Shown: positions 15,959 through 24,491 of the stretch, piece after piece
Position numbering within the stretch: position 1 is the stretch's first letter
Layout of the letters: the number at the start of each line of letters is the position of its first letter
From: CAVQBJ01 sp963819075
GTDB lineage: Bacteria; Actinomycetota; Thermoleophilia; Solirubrobacterales; Solirubrobacteraceae
NCBI GenBank assembly: GCA_963819075.1
Contig: CAWFUP010000002.1
Span: 682,001 to 746,000 of the forward strand
Direction: 5' to 3'
DNA length: 64,000 nucleotides
Notes under the pieces: model-generated
Seen by the model: the letters and a program-made list of their open reading frames with translations, nothing else
What the model was told of the DNA's origin: nothing
Database searches by the model: none
Position numbers and translations under genes: made by a program

Positions 15959-16798
15959 GTGAAGTTGCGCCTCTACCACCACAGCGACGGTGCTCGGGTC
16001 GCGTACCGCGAGGCGGGCACGGGTCCGGCGCTGGGGCTGTTGCACTCGGCGTGGCTGTCGCACCGCGAGTACGAGCCGCTCGTCGAGCACCTGCGCGATC
16101 GCTTCCGGGTGGTTCTCCCGGATCTCCCGCTGCATGGAGACTCCGAGGACCGCCCCCGCCATCCCTACACACCGGACTGGTTCGCCGAGGTGATGGCCGG
16201 CTTCGCGGCGGAGGTGCTCGGCCCGCGCCCGCTCATCGGCGGCCATGGCATCGGCGCCGAGATCCTGCTGCAGGCGGTCAGCGGCGGGCGGATGCGCCCG
16301 CGGCGGCTCGTGCTCATGCCCAATCGCCTCCACGGTCCGAGCCCCCGCCCGTCGCTCGCACGGACCGGGCGGCTCGCCGCGCGAGCCGGACGCATGCCGG
16401 GCCTGGACCTGCTGATGACGCATGCGGCGACGTGGGTGGTGCGCCCGGAGAGCGGCCTGCGGCTGAGCGCGCGGCAGAACCCGGCGGCCGGCGACCTCGT
16501 CCGCCACGCCTTCGCCGACGTCGGCGGCAACTCGAGCCTCGCCCGCTCTTGGGCCCGATGCGCGCGCGGCTGGCCGACCGCCGCCCACCGCGACCTGCTC
16601 GACGTCTATCCGCGCCTCGAGTTCCCGGTCCTGCTGCTCTGGGCCGATCGCGACGAGCGTCATCCGATCTCGCTCGCCGAGGAGGCGCTCGAGCGCCTCC
16701 ACCGGGGCCAGCTCCGCGTCCTGCCGGGTACCGGCTTCCTGCTCGCCTACGACGACCCGGTGGGGGTCGCGAGGGAGCTCGCCGCGTTCTGCGGGTAG
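15959..16798 (+). CDS. Alpha/beta-hydrolase fold protein lacking the catalytic Ser and His
   Basis: A 279-residue protein with the alpha/beta-hydrolase pattern: an oxyanion-loop region (GLLHSAWLSHREY), VVLPDLPLHGDSEDRP, a nucleophile-elbow position reading LIGGHGIGAEILL, the acid strand LLLWADRDERHPI and the C-terminal loop PGTGFLLAYDDP. The elbow has Gly where the family has Ser (GHGIG instead of GHSxG), and the loop that normally presents the catalytic His has Phe. It is therefore probably not a classical hydrolase; a binding or regulatory role is possible. It is divergent from a MarR regulator that may control it. GTG start. Confidence 0.8.
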   Translation: MKLRLYHHSDGARVAYREAGTGPALGLLHSAWLSHREYEPLVEHLRDRFRVVLPDLPLHGDSEDRPRHPYTPDWFAEVMAGFAAEVLGPRPLIGGHGIGAEILLQAVSGGRMRPRRLVLMPNRLHGPSPRPSLARTGRLAARAGRMPGLDLLMTHAATWVVRPESGLRLSARQNPAAGDLVRHAFADVGGNSSLARSWARCARGWPTAAHRDLLDVYPRLEFPVLLLWADRDERHPISLAEEALERLHRGQLRVLPGTGFLLAYDDPVGVARELAAFCG

Positions 16799-16801
16799 GG
16801 T
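16796..16801 (+). promoter_or_regulatory. -10 hexamer for fumC
   Basis: TAGGGT overlaps the stop codon of the preceding gene, giving fumC a leader of about 50 bases that ends in the AAGGGAG ribosome binding site at 16848-16854. Confidence 0.4.
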
Positions 16802-16861
16802 GAGGTCCCCCGCGCGACCGACGTGACCCGGTCGCCACGACGACGACAAGGGAGCTCCTAG

Positions 16862-18178
16862 ATGGCGCAGCAACTGTGGGGCGGCGAGACGACGAAGGCC
16901 GTGGAGAACTTCCCGATCTCCGGCGAGCGCGTGCCGATCGCGGTCGTGCACTGGCTCGCCGCGATCAAGGGGGCGGCGGCGGCGGTCAACGCGGAGCTCG
17001 GGCTGCTCGACAAGCGCCGGGCCGGCCGCATCGAGAAGGCCGCCCGCGCAGTCGTCGCCGGCACCCACGACGACCAGTTTCCGATCGACGTGTTCCAGAC
17101 CGGCTCGGGGACGTCGTCGAACATGAACGCCAACGAGGTGATCGCGAGCCTGGCCGGCGAGGGCGTCCACCCCAACGATCACGTCAACATGGGCCAGTCC
17201 TCCAACGACGTGTTTCCCTCGGCGGTGCACCTGGCGGCGCTCAGCGAGACGACGATTGAGCTGCTCCCGGCGCTGACCAGGCTCGAGCGGGCGCTGGCGG
17301 CCAAGGCGAAGCGCTTCGAGAACATCGTCAAGGCGGGACGCACGCACCTCATGGATGCGGTGCCGGTGACCCTCGGCCAGGAGTTCGGCGGCTACGCGGC
17401 GCAGGTCCGCCTCGGGCGCGAACGGATCGAGGCCACGCTGCCCCACGTCGCGCAGATCCCGCTCGGCGGCACCGCGACCGGGACAGGTCTGAACACGCAC
17501 CCGAAGTTCGCGGCCAAGGTCCGCCAGCGCCTGCGCCAGGACTACAAGGTCAAGGCGTCCCCGCCGGCTGACCCGTTCGAGGCGCAGGCCAACCGCGATG
17601 CGCTCGTCGAGCTGTCGGGCGCGCTGAAGGTCGTCGCGGTCTCGCTGACGAAGATCGCGCACGACCTCGCGCTGATGGGGTCGGGGCCGCGGGCCGGGAT
17701 CGGCGAGCTGCTGCTGCCGGAGCTGCAGAAGGGCTCCTCGATCATGCCCGGCAAGGTCAATCCGGTCATCCCCGAGGTCGTGCTCCAGGTCGCCGCCCAG
17801 GTGATCGGCAACGACACGGCGATCACGATCGGCGGCATGCAGGGCCAGTTCGAGCTCAACGTGCGCATCCCGCTCATCGCGCGCAATCTGCTGCAGTCGA
17901 TCCACCTGCTGACGAGCGCCGCGACCGTGCTGAACGAGAAGTGCGTGGCCGGACTGCAGGCCAATCGCGCCGGCGCCGAGCGCAGCGCTGAGGCGACGCT
18001 CGCGGTGGCGACCGCGCTGAATCCCTACATCGGCTACGACAAGGCGACCGAGATCGTCAAAGAGGCGACGTCCTCAGGCCGCACGCTGCGCGAGGCTGCC
18101 CGTGAGGCGGGCGTCGACGAGCGCATCCTCGACGAGGCGCTCGACCTGCGCAAGATCGCGCGAGGCAACCGGGCGTAG
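16862..18178 (+). CDS. fumC: Class II fumarate hydratase
   Basis: A 438-residue member of the aspartase/fumarase superfamily. It has the signature GSSIMPGKVNP (about residues 291-301), TGSGTSSNMNANEVIA, VNMGQSSNDVFPSA and the conserved KAGRTHLMDAVPVTLGQEF with the catalytic His. These details and the length favour fumarase C over aspartase or argininosuccinate lyase. It interconverts fumarate and malate in the citric acid cycle in the cytoplasm. A strong ribosome binding site (AAGGGAG) sits seven bases before the ATG, unlike the leaderless neighbours. It converges with the broken glycosidase gene 13 bases downstream. Confidence 0.93.
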   Translation: MAQQLWGGETTKAVENFPISGERVPIAVVHWLAAIKGAAAAVNAELGLLDKRRAGRIEKAARAVVAGTHDDQFPIDVFQTGSGTSSNMNANEVIASLAGEGVHPNDHVNMGQSSNDVFPSAVHLAALSETTIELLPALTRLERALAAKAKRFENIVKAGRTHLMDAVPVTLGQEFGGYAAQVRLGRERIEATLPHVAQIPLGGTATGTGLNTHPKFAAKVRQRLRQDYKVKASPPADPFEAQANRDALVELSGALKVVAVSLTKIAHDLALMGSGPRAGIGELLLPELQKGSSIMPGKVNPVIPEVVLQVAAQVIGNDTAITIGGMQGQFELNVRIPLIARNLLQSIHLLTSAATVLNEKCVAGLQANRAGAERSAEATLAVATALNPYIGYDKATEIVKEATSSGRTLREAAREAGVDERILDEALDLRKIARGNRA

Positions 18179-18191
18179 ACCTGCCGGGTGA

Positions 18192-20197
18192 TCAGTACGG
18201 CCCGAGCGCGCCGTACGCGCGCGCGACGACGCCGACGGCCGGCTTGGGTCGCAGGTCGTAGCCGAACAGGCCCTTCTGGTCGATGCCCTTGACGAGCTGA
18301 ATCCCGGGGTCGTACTTGTTGATCCGTCCTCCCGAGAACGTCGGAGCGACGGCGAAGTCGCGCAGATTCCACACGAGCATCCCGCTCAGCGCAGGATCGG
18401 CCTCGTAGGCGCCGATGTTCTCGGCCAGCACCGCGGACTGGCGCGCGTAGCTGCCGAGCGTCGGGTCGGGGTTGCTCGCGTTGCCCTCGGCTCCGAACTC
18501 GCTGACGAGCAGGACCTTCCCCGGCAGCACGGCGGCGAGCCCATGGAGGCGATGGCTGATGAGCGAGCGCACGCTCGCGGCCGAGCCGAGGGGATCGTCG
18601 TACCAGCCGGCGTAGTCGGTCACGCTGACCGCATCGACACCGCGGTAGAGCGGGCCGGCGACGGTCGGCGGGTACTCGCCCCAGACGTCGACGGCGACGA
18701 GGCGGCCCGGGTCGTAGGCGCGCAGCCATGCGGTCGAGCGCTCGATGTACTGCGGCCTGGCCGCCCGGATGCCCGTTCGCGGCGATCTCGTTGGCGAGGT
18801 TCCAGGCGATGATCGACGGGTGCAGCTGCGCCTGGCGCGCGCTGATCCGCACCCGGCGCAGCGCGAGGCGCATGAGGGTGGGCGTGGTGGAGGTCCAGTT
18901 GCCCGACGAGTCGACCGGACCGACGCCCTGCCAGACGAGGATGCCGGCGGCGTCGAGGCGCTCGAGCAGGCCGAGATCGAGCGGATGCTGCGAGCGCGTC
19001 GCGTTGGCGTGGATCGCCCGCAGCTCGGAGACGATCACATTCTCGTCCGCCGGCGTCAGCGCGTCCCCGTGGCCGGGCGCGTCCTCCTCGAGCGACGCGC
19101 CGTGGAGTTGGAGGTGCTGGCCGTTGAGATACAGCCGTCCGTTCGCCCAGGTCAGTTGGCGCAGCCCGACGCTGGCGTGATAGCCGCTCTCGTCGCCGAT
19201 CGAGACGTCGAGTGAGTAGAGGTTCGGGCTCCCGGGGGCCCACAGGACCGGGTCGGCGATCGCCGCCCGGGTCGTCATCGTTACCAGCTGTCCGTGGGCG
19301 AGGCGCCGCGGCGGGAAGGCGATGTGGATCGTGCTGCCGCCGTGCGACAGCGTCGCGCCGGGGGCGATGACCCGCGCGTGACCGTCGTTGCGCACCTGCA
19401 CGCCGAGCGTGATGTCCGCGGTTCGCTGGCCACCGGCCGGCTGCGTGAGGGTGGTCTGGAGCGCTCGGGGAGCCGACCTCGCTTGCCCCGATCGGGCGAA
19501 CGCTGACCTCGCGGTTGATACCGCCGAAGTTGAACCACGTGCGGTGAAAGCCGGCCACCGACTGGGCGGCCGGGTTGCGCCAGTCGACGCGCACCACAAC
19601 CGCGTGGGCGCCCGGGCCGAGGCGCAGCCGATACTCGAAGGGCAGATACTCGCCGGCATGGGTCCCGAGCCGGCGCCCATCGACCCACGTGGTGGCCAGG
19701 AAGTTGACCGACTCGAAGTGCAGCGCGTACAGGCCGGCGCTCGGCACCTCGAAGCTCGTGCGATACCAGGCCACCGAGCCGTTGTAGTTGGCGTCGACAG
19801 CCGGGCCGCTCACCGGCCACGGGTTGACGACGTTCGGCACGGTGACGGTGCGCCCGGCGAAGTCGCCGCTCTGCAGCCCGTGGCCGAGCCCGGCATCACG
19901 TGGATCGACATGCAGCACCCACCGGCGCAGCGCGACGCGCCCCGCGGGTCCCTCCTCGATCGCGGACGGACCGACGTTCGGGCCGGTGGCCACCGGCAGC
20001 GGCGGCGGCGAGCCGCCGTGCGCGGCCGGGCGCGTGAACAGCAGCAGCGCGACGGCGAGCAGCACGAGACCGAACGCCCCGGCCACGATCCGGCGGTTGC
20101 GGCGCACGCGGCGGCGCGCCCGCTCGCGATCGCGTCGCCGATGGGGCGGCGGCACGAGCGGGGGGCGCAGGACCCGATCGGCCTCGATCGTGCCCAT
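18192..20197 (-). pseudogene. Membrane-anchored GH2-family glycoside hydrolase, interrupted by two frameshifts
   Basis: Three consecutive frames on the minus strand read as one protein of about 668 residues: an N-terminal cytoplasmic Arg-rich stretch and membrane anchor (AGAFGLVLLAVALLLF), a GH2 sugar-binding domain (SVAWYRTSFEVPSAGLYALH), an Ig-like domain (VLWAPGSPNLYSLDVSI), and a TIM barrel with the acid/base segment WNLANEI and nucleophile segment LLVSEFGAEGNAS. The first break lies in a run of four C (plus 19467-19470) and the second near 18752-18766; each corresponds to one extra base. All catalytic motifs survive, so either the gene was inactivated very recently or the breaks are sequence errors. 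The family suggests a beta-galactosidase or beta-glucuronidase acting outside the membrane. Confidence 0.75.
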
Positions 20198-20268
20198 CAG
20201 CCGATGGTCGGGCGCGACGGAGGGGTGGGCGGACGACGGCTCATCAGTGGGTTCGGACAGCGCAAGCA

Positions 20269-20315
20269 GGCGCCGACCGGGTCCTCGGACTGTGGGAAGG
20301 GTAGCGGTCGGCGCC
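20269..20315 (-). terminator. Long inverted repeat downstream of the helicase gene
   Basis: GGCGCCGACCG (20269-20279) and CGGTCGGCGCC (20305-20315) form a perfect 11-bp stem with a 25-base loop, between the helicase stop (20340) and the glycosidase start (20197). It is most likely a terminator, possibly an operator for the glycosidase. Confidence 0.4.
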
Positions 20316-20339
20316 GCTGGGACCTCGTCCGTGTCGGGC

Positions 20340-22689
20340 TTACGCGGGGGCGACCACGCTGCGCCGCGCGAGTCCGTTCGCCGGCGGGCGAGGCGCCGCC
20401 TGCATCCACTCCAGCAGCGTCCGCGCGCCGACCTTCGACAGCGGCTCGTTGAGGTTGCCGCACTTCGGTGACTGCACGCACGACGGGCAGCCGTGGTCGC
20501 ATGGGCATTCGGCGATCAGCCGTCGGGCGTCGTCGACGAGCCGCTCGAACTCCAGGAAGGCGCGCCGCGTGATCCCGACCCCGCCGGGATGCCCGTCGTA
20601 GATGAAGATCGTCGCGCGGCCCGTCTGGGGGTGGAGGTTCGTCGACAGCCCCCCGATGTCCCAGCGATCGCACATCGCGATGAGCGGGAGCACGGCGATC
20701 TGGGCGTGCTCGGCCGCGTGCAGGGTGCCGAGCAGCACCTCCAGGGGGATCGTGTCGGCGAGCGCCTGGGCGTCGAGCTCGAACCACAGTGCCTGCGTGC
20801 CAAAGCTCGTCTCGGGGAGGTCGAGCGCGCGCAGGTCGATCACCGAGTGGTCGGCGAGGCGGCGGCGCTGATAGGCGAGCACCGTCTCGGTGACGCTCAC
20901 CTCTCCGAAGGAGAGCGTCACCCCGAGAGTGTCGCGGCGCTCGTGCAGGCGCCGGATCGAGGTCTCCGTCTCGCGCTTGGGCTGGGTGTACCAGTCCGAC
21001 GCTCGAGGGCTCGACGAGCGCGCGGCGGCGCTCCAGATCGAGCTCGCGGACCTCGTAGGAGTGCCCGAGGTGCAGGTAGAGCGCGCCCTCGTGCACGGTC
21101 GAGTGCGCCCGTGCCGCCTCGGTGCTGCCGATCAGCTCCCCGCTGGCGACGTCGACGATCGCGAAGCTGTCGGGCGAGACCGAGCGCAGCGAGACGCCCG
21201 CGGCGGGATAGTCGGCCGCTTGGCGGAGTACGTAGGTCGTCCCCCGCCCGGCGCTCGGCCGAGTGGCGCGCAACGCTCCGGCCGAGACGAGCAGCTGCGC
21301 CCCGTGCTCCCAGCCGGCGCCGAGGAACTCGGCGTCGTCGGCGGCGAGCGGACCCTCGTGCGCGGCGCACAGCAGCTGGGAGAGGTAGATCTGCGGGCTC
21401 TCGTGGTCGAGGATCGCCCCCTCGACCGGCCGGGCCAGGAAGTCGTCGGGATGACGGCAGAAGAACTGATCGAGCGCGTCCTCCCCGGCGACGAAGACGG
21501 CGAGTCCGCGCCCGCGGCGGCCGGCGCGCCCCCACATCTGACGCAGGCTGGCGACGGTGCCCGGGAAGGTCGTGACGACCGCCGCGTCGAGCGCGCCGAT
21601 GTCGATCCCGAGCTCGAGCGCGTCGGTCGTGATGACGGCACGCAGCGCGCCGCTGCTCAGACGTTCCTCGATCTCGCGTCGTTGCGCGGCGGTGTAGCCG
21701 GCGCGATACGGCGCGACCTGCTCGGCCAGCTCGGGGTGCTGCGAGGCGAGCTTGTCGCGCACGAGACGGGCGAGCACCTCGACACCCTTACGCGACTTCA
21801 TGAAGCAGATCGTTCGCGCCTCGTGGCGGACGAGATCGGCAACGACGCCGGCGGCCTCGCCAAGCGCTGACTCGCGCGTCCCGAGGGCCGCATCGGCGAT
21901 CGGTGGGTTCCACACCGCGATCCGGCGGCGCGGGGCTGGTGAGCCGTCGCGGTCGACGAGCGTGACTCCGGTCAGCCCGGTCAGGCGCTCGGCCAGCTCG
22001 ACCGGGTTGGCGATCGTCGCCGAGGCGAGCACGAAGCGCGGGGCGGTGCCATACGCGGCTGCGATGCGCCGCAGCCGGCGGATGACGTTCGCGACGTGGG
22101 ATCCGAACACGCCGCGGTAGGTGTGCGCCTCGTCGATGACGACGATCGCCAGATTCGCGAACAGGTCGCCCCAGGCGGCGTGATGGGGCAGGATGCCGAC
22201 GTGGAGCATGTCGGGGTTGGTGAGCACGATGTTGCAGCGGCGCCGGATCTGGGTGCGTGCCGCGCGCGGCGTGTCGCCGTCGTAGATTGCCGGCCGCACG
22301 CGCTTGCCGAGCCCGAACGCGGCGAGGGCCCGCGCCTGGTCCTGGGCGAGCGCCTTCGTCGGGTAGAGGTAGAGGGCGCGCGCCTTCGCGTCGCGGCACA
22401 GCACATCGAGCGTCGGGAGGTTGAAGCACAGCGACTTCCCGGATGCGGTGCCCGTCGTGACGATCGTGGGGCCGGCCCAGACGTCGAACAGCGCATCGCG
22501 CTGATGGGCGTACAGGCGCTCGATCCCGGTGCGCGCGAGCGCCTCCCGGACCTCCGCATGCAGCTCCCCCGGCATGTCGACGAGCTGCGCGGCAGACGGT
22601 CCTTCGACCGCGTCGCGCACGAGGCGCTCGTCCTCGCGGCCGGCCTGCAGCAGGGCGCTCCAGGGCTCATCGGGTCCGATCGCGGCCAT
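20340..22689 (-). pseudogene. MrfA/YprA-type DEXH helicase with C-terminal zinc-binding domain, one frameshift
   Basis: About 782 residues when a single extra base near 20997-21003 is ignored. Helicase motifs run in order: TGTASGKSLCFNLP (Walker A), YLYPTKALAQDQ, LTNPDMLH, VVIDEAHTYRGVFGSHV (DEAH), LASATIANP, then the second RecA lobe with TDALELGIDIGALDA and MWGRAGRRGRG. After the break the frame continues into the DUF1998/MZB region with CPCDHGCPSCVQSPKCGN, the four-cysteine zinc site of MrfA. This family works in repair of mitomycin-type DNA damage. All motifs are intact, so the break may be a sequencing error. ATG 22689 follows TACTAT by eight bases. Confidence 0.8.
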
Positions 22690-22696
22690 CGCTTGC

Positions 22697-22703
22697 GATA
22701 GTA
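22697..22703. promoter_or_regulatory. Shared -10 region of two divergent leaderless genes
   Basis: In a 22-base gap, minus-strand TACTAT (22703 to 22698) lies eight bases before the helicase ATG and plus-strand GATAGT (22697-22702) lies nine bases before the gpgS ATG. The two hexamers overlap almost completely. Confidence 0.45.
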
Positions 22704-22711
22704 GAGCGGCG

Positions 22712-23641
22712 ATGCCCGAGTCCGCCGCCGCGCGCTGGATGCGTACCCGCACGTTCCATCATTCGCTGTATCCGCCCGAGCGCGTTGCCGCCGAGCGCAG
22801 CGACACGGTCGCCGTCTGCCTGCCGGCGCGCGAATGCGCGACGACGATCGGCCCGATCGTGGAGACCCTGGCCGGGTTGCGCGAGCGCGGGGTCATCGAC
22901 GAGCTCGTCGTCGTCGACGCCGGCTCGCGCGACGGCACGGCCGCGATCGCCGGGGCCGCCGGGGCGACCGTGCTTCAGGAGTCCGCGCTGCTGATCGAGG
23001 CCGGCCCCGTCCACGGCAAGGGCGACGCGATGTGGCGCGCGCTATCGGCATTGCACAGCGACGTCGTCTGCTTCCTGGATGCCGACCTGCAGGACTTCGA
23101 GGGCCACTTCGCGAGCGGCGTCATCGGGCCGGTCGTCTGCGAGCCGCGGATCTCCTTCTGCAAGGCCTTCTACCGGCGGCCGTTCACGCACGGAGGGCTA
23201 TCGGTGCCCGACGGTGGCGGGCGCGTCAATCACCTGATGGCGCGGCCCGCGCTGGCGCTGTTCTTCCCCGAGCTGGCCGGGGTGCGCCAGCCGCTCGCCG
23301 GCGAGGTGGCCGCGCGACGCGAGCTGCTCGAGCAGATCCCGTTCACCACGGGCTACGGAGTCGAGATCGCGATGCTCGTCGACGTGTGGGAGGCCGTCGG
23401 GCTGCCCGCGATGGGCCAGGTCGATCTCGACGTGCACCACAACGCGCACCAGTCGCTCGCGGCCCTCTCGAGTATGTCGTATTCGGTGCTCGAGGTCGTC
23501 GCGCGTCGCCTCGAGCGCGAGGGGCGCCTGCGCGGTCTGCAGCCGGGGCCCTTGCTTGGGCCCGACGGACCGCAGTCGCTGCCGATCCGCGAGCGTCCAC
23601 CGCTCGCCGAGTGGCGCGGCGTCGCGCGACCCGCCGGATGA
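22712..23641 (+). CDS. gpgS: Glucosyl-3-phosphoglycerate synthase
   Basis: A 309-residue GT-A (GT81-type) enzyme. Family motifs are all present: VCLPARECATTIGPIV, VVDAGSRDGT (nucleotide binding), GKGDAMWRAL, the metal-binding CFLDADLQDF, RVNHLMARPALALFFPELAG, RQPLAGEVAARRELL and TTGYGVEIAMLVDV. It transfers glucose from a nucleotide sugar to 3-phosphoglycerate in the cytoplasm, the first step towards glucosylglycerate and, in mycobacteria, methylglucose lipopolysaccharide. The next gene, overlapping by four bases, is a HAD phosphatase suited to the second step. Start ATG 22712 is leaderless in appearance. Confidence 0.92.
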   Translation: MPESAAARWMRTRTFHHSLYPPERVAAERSDTVAVCLPARECATTIGPIVETLAGLRERGVIDELVVVDAGSRDGTAAIAGAAGATVLQESALLIEAGPVHGKGDAMWRALSALHSDVVCFLDADLQDFEGHFASGVIGPVVCEPRISFCKAFYRRPFTHGGLSVPDGGGRVNHLMARPALALFFPELAGVRQPLAGEVAARRELLEQIPFTTGYGVEIAMLVDVWEAVGLPAMGQVDLDVHHNAHQSLAALSSMSYSVLEVVARRLEREGRLRGLQPGPLLGPDGPQSLPIRERPPLAEWRGVARPAG

Positions 23642-24489
23642 GCGCGCCCGCGGCGACGCTGCGTGGCCTCTACGTCGACCTCGACGGCACCCTGCTCGGA
23701 CGGGGCGCGTCGCTCCTGCACGACGGTGAGGGCGCGGTCTCCCTGGCCGCGGTGCGTGCCGTCGAGGCCTGCCTGCGGGCCGAGGTCGAGGTCGTGATCA
23801 TGAGCGGCCGCCGCGGCGCGCAGGTCGCCGAGGACGCCCGCCTGCTCGGCCAGCGCTCCTACCTGTACGAGGGCGGGGCGTGTCTCGTCCTCGACGGCGA
23901 GGAGCATTGGCTCAGCCGGGAGCTGACGCCGGGCCCGCGCACGATCGCGCAGCAGATCGAGGACTCGGGGGCCCCCGCGCTCCTGCTCGACCGCTACGCC
24001 AGGCGTCTGGAGTACCACGAGCCGTGGCATGTCGACCGGGAGGTGTCGCACCTCTTCCGCGGGCTCGTCGACGTGGCCGAGGTCGATCGCGAGCTCGCCG
24101 CCGCCGGACACGCCAACCTGCGCCTCATCGACAACGGCGTCATCACCCGCCGCTCCCCGGCCCTCGCGGCGCTCGAGCACGTCCGCTGCTATCACCTCGT
24201 CCCCGCCGACGTCTCCAAGGCCGGCGCGGTGGTCGTCCATCGCCAGGCGCGTGGCTACGCGCGCGATGAGACGCTGGCCGTCGGGGACTCGCGCGAGGAT
24301 CTCGCCTGCGCGGCGGTCGTGGGCGAGATGTGGCTCGTGGCCAACGCGCTGCAGCGCGACGCTTCGCTGCGCGATGCCCTGGCCGCGCACGCGAACGTGC
24401 GTGTGGCCGAGTCGGGCTATGGCGCCGGCGTGTACGAGGCGGTCGTGGCCACGCTCATGGCGCGCCGCTCCCCGGCCGCGGCGCGCTGA
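23638..24489 (+). CDS. HAD phosphatase, likely glucosyl-3-phosphoglycerate phosphatase
   Basis: A 283-residue HAD-superfamily protein: motif I LYVDLDGTLLGRG, motif II VIMSGRRGAQ, a Lys in DVSKAGAVVVHRQ, and motif IV LAVGDSREDLACAA, with a cap domain between that contains YEGGACLVLDGEEHW. The layout resembles HAD-type sugar-phosphoglycerate phosphatases (MpgP-like) rather than the histidine-phosphatase GpgP of Mycobacterium. Its ATG overlaps the gpgS stop (ATGA, 23638-23641), so the pair is translationally coupled and would convert glucosyl-3-phosphoglycerate to glucosylglycerate. The exact substrate is inference from context. Confidence 0.72.
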   Translation: MSAPAATLRGLYVDLDGTLLGRGASLLHDGEGAVSLAAVRAVEACLRAEVEVVIMSGRRGAQVAEDARLLGQRSYLYEGGACLVLDGEEHWLSRELTPGPRTIAQQIEDSGAPALLLDRYARRLEYHEPWHVDREVSHLFRGLVDVAEVDRELAAAGHANLRLIDNGVITRRSPALAALEHVRCYHLVPADVSKAGAVVVHRQARGYARDETLAVGDSREDLACAAVVGEMWLVANALQRDASLRDALAAHANVRVAESGYGAGVYEAVVATLMARRSPAAAR

Positions 24490-24491
24490 CG

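Noticed and set aside
18752..21003. Programmed frameshifting in the glycosidase and helicase
   Set aside because: No slippery heptamer plus stem-loop arrangement is seen at the breaks, and two separate programmed shifts in one gene would be extraordinary.
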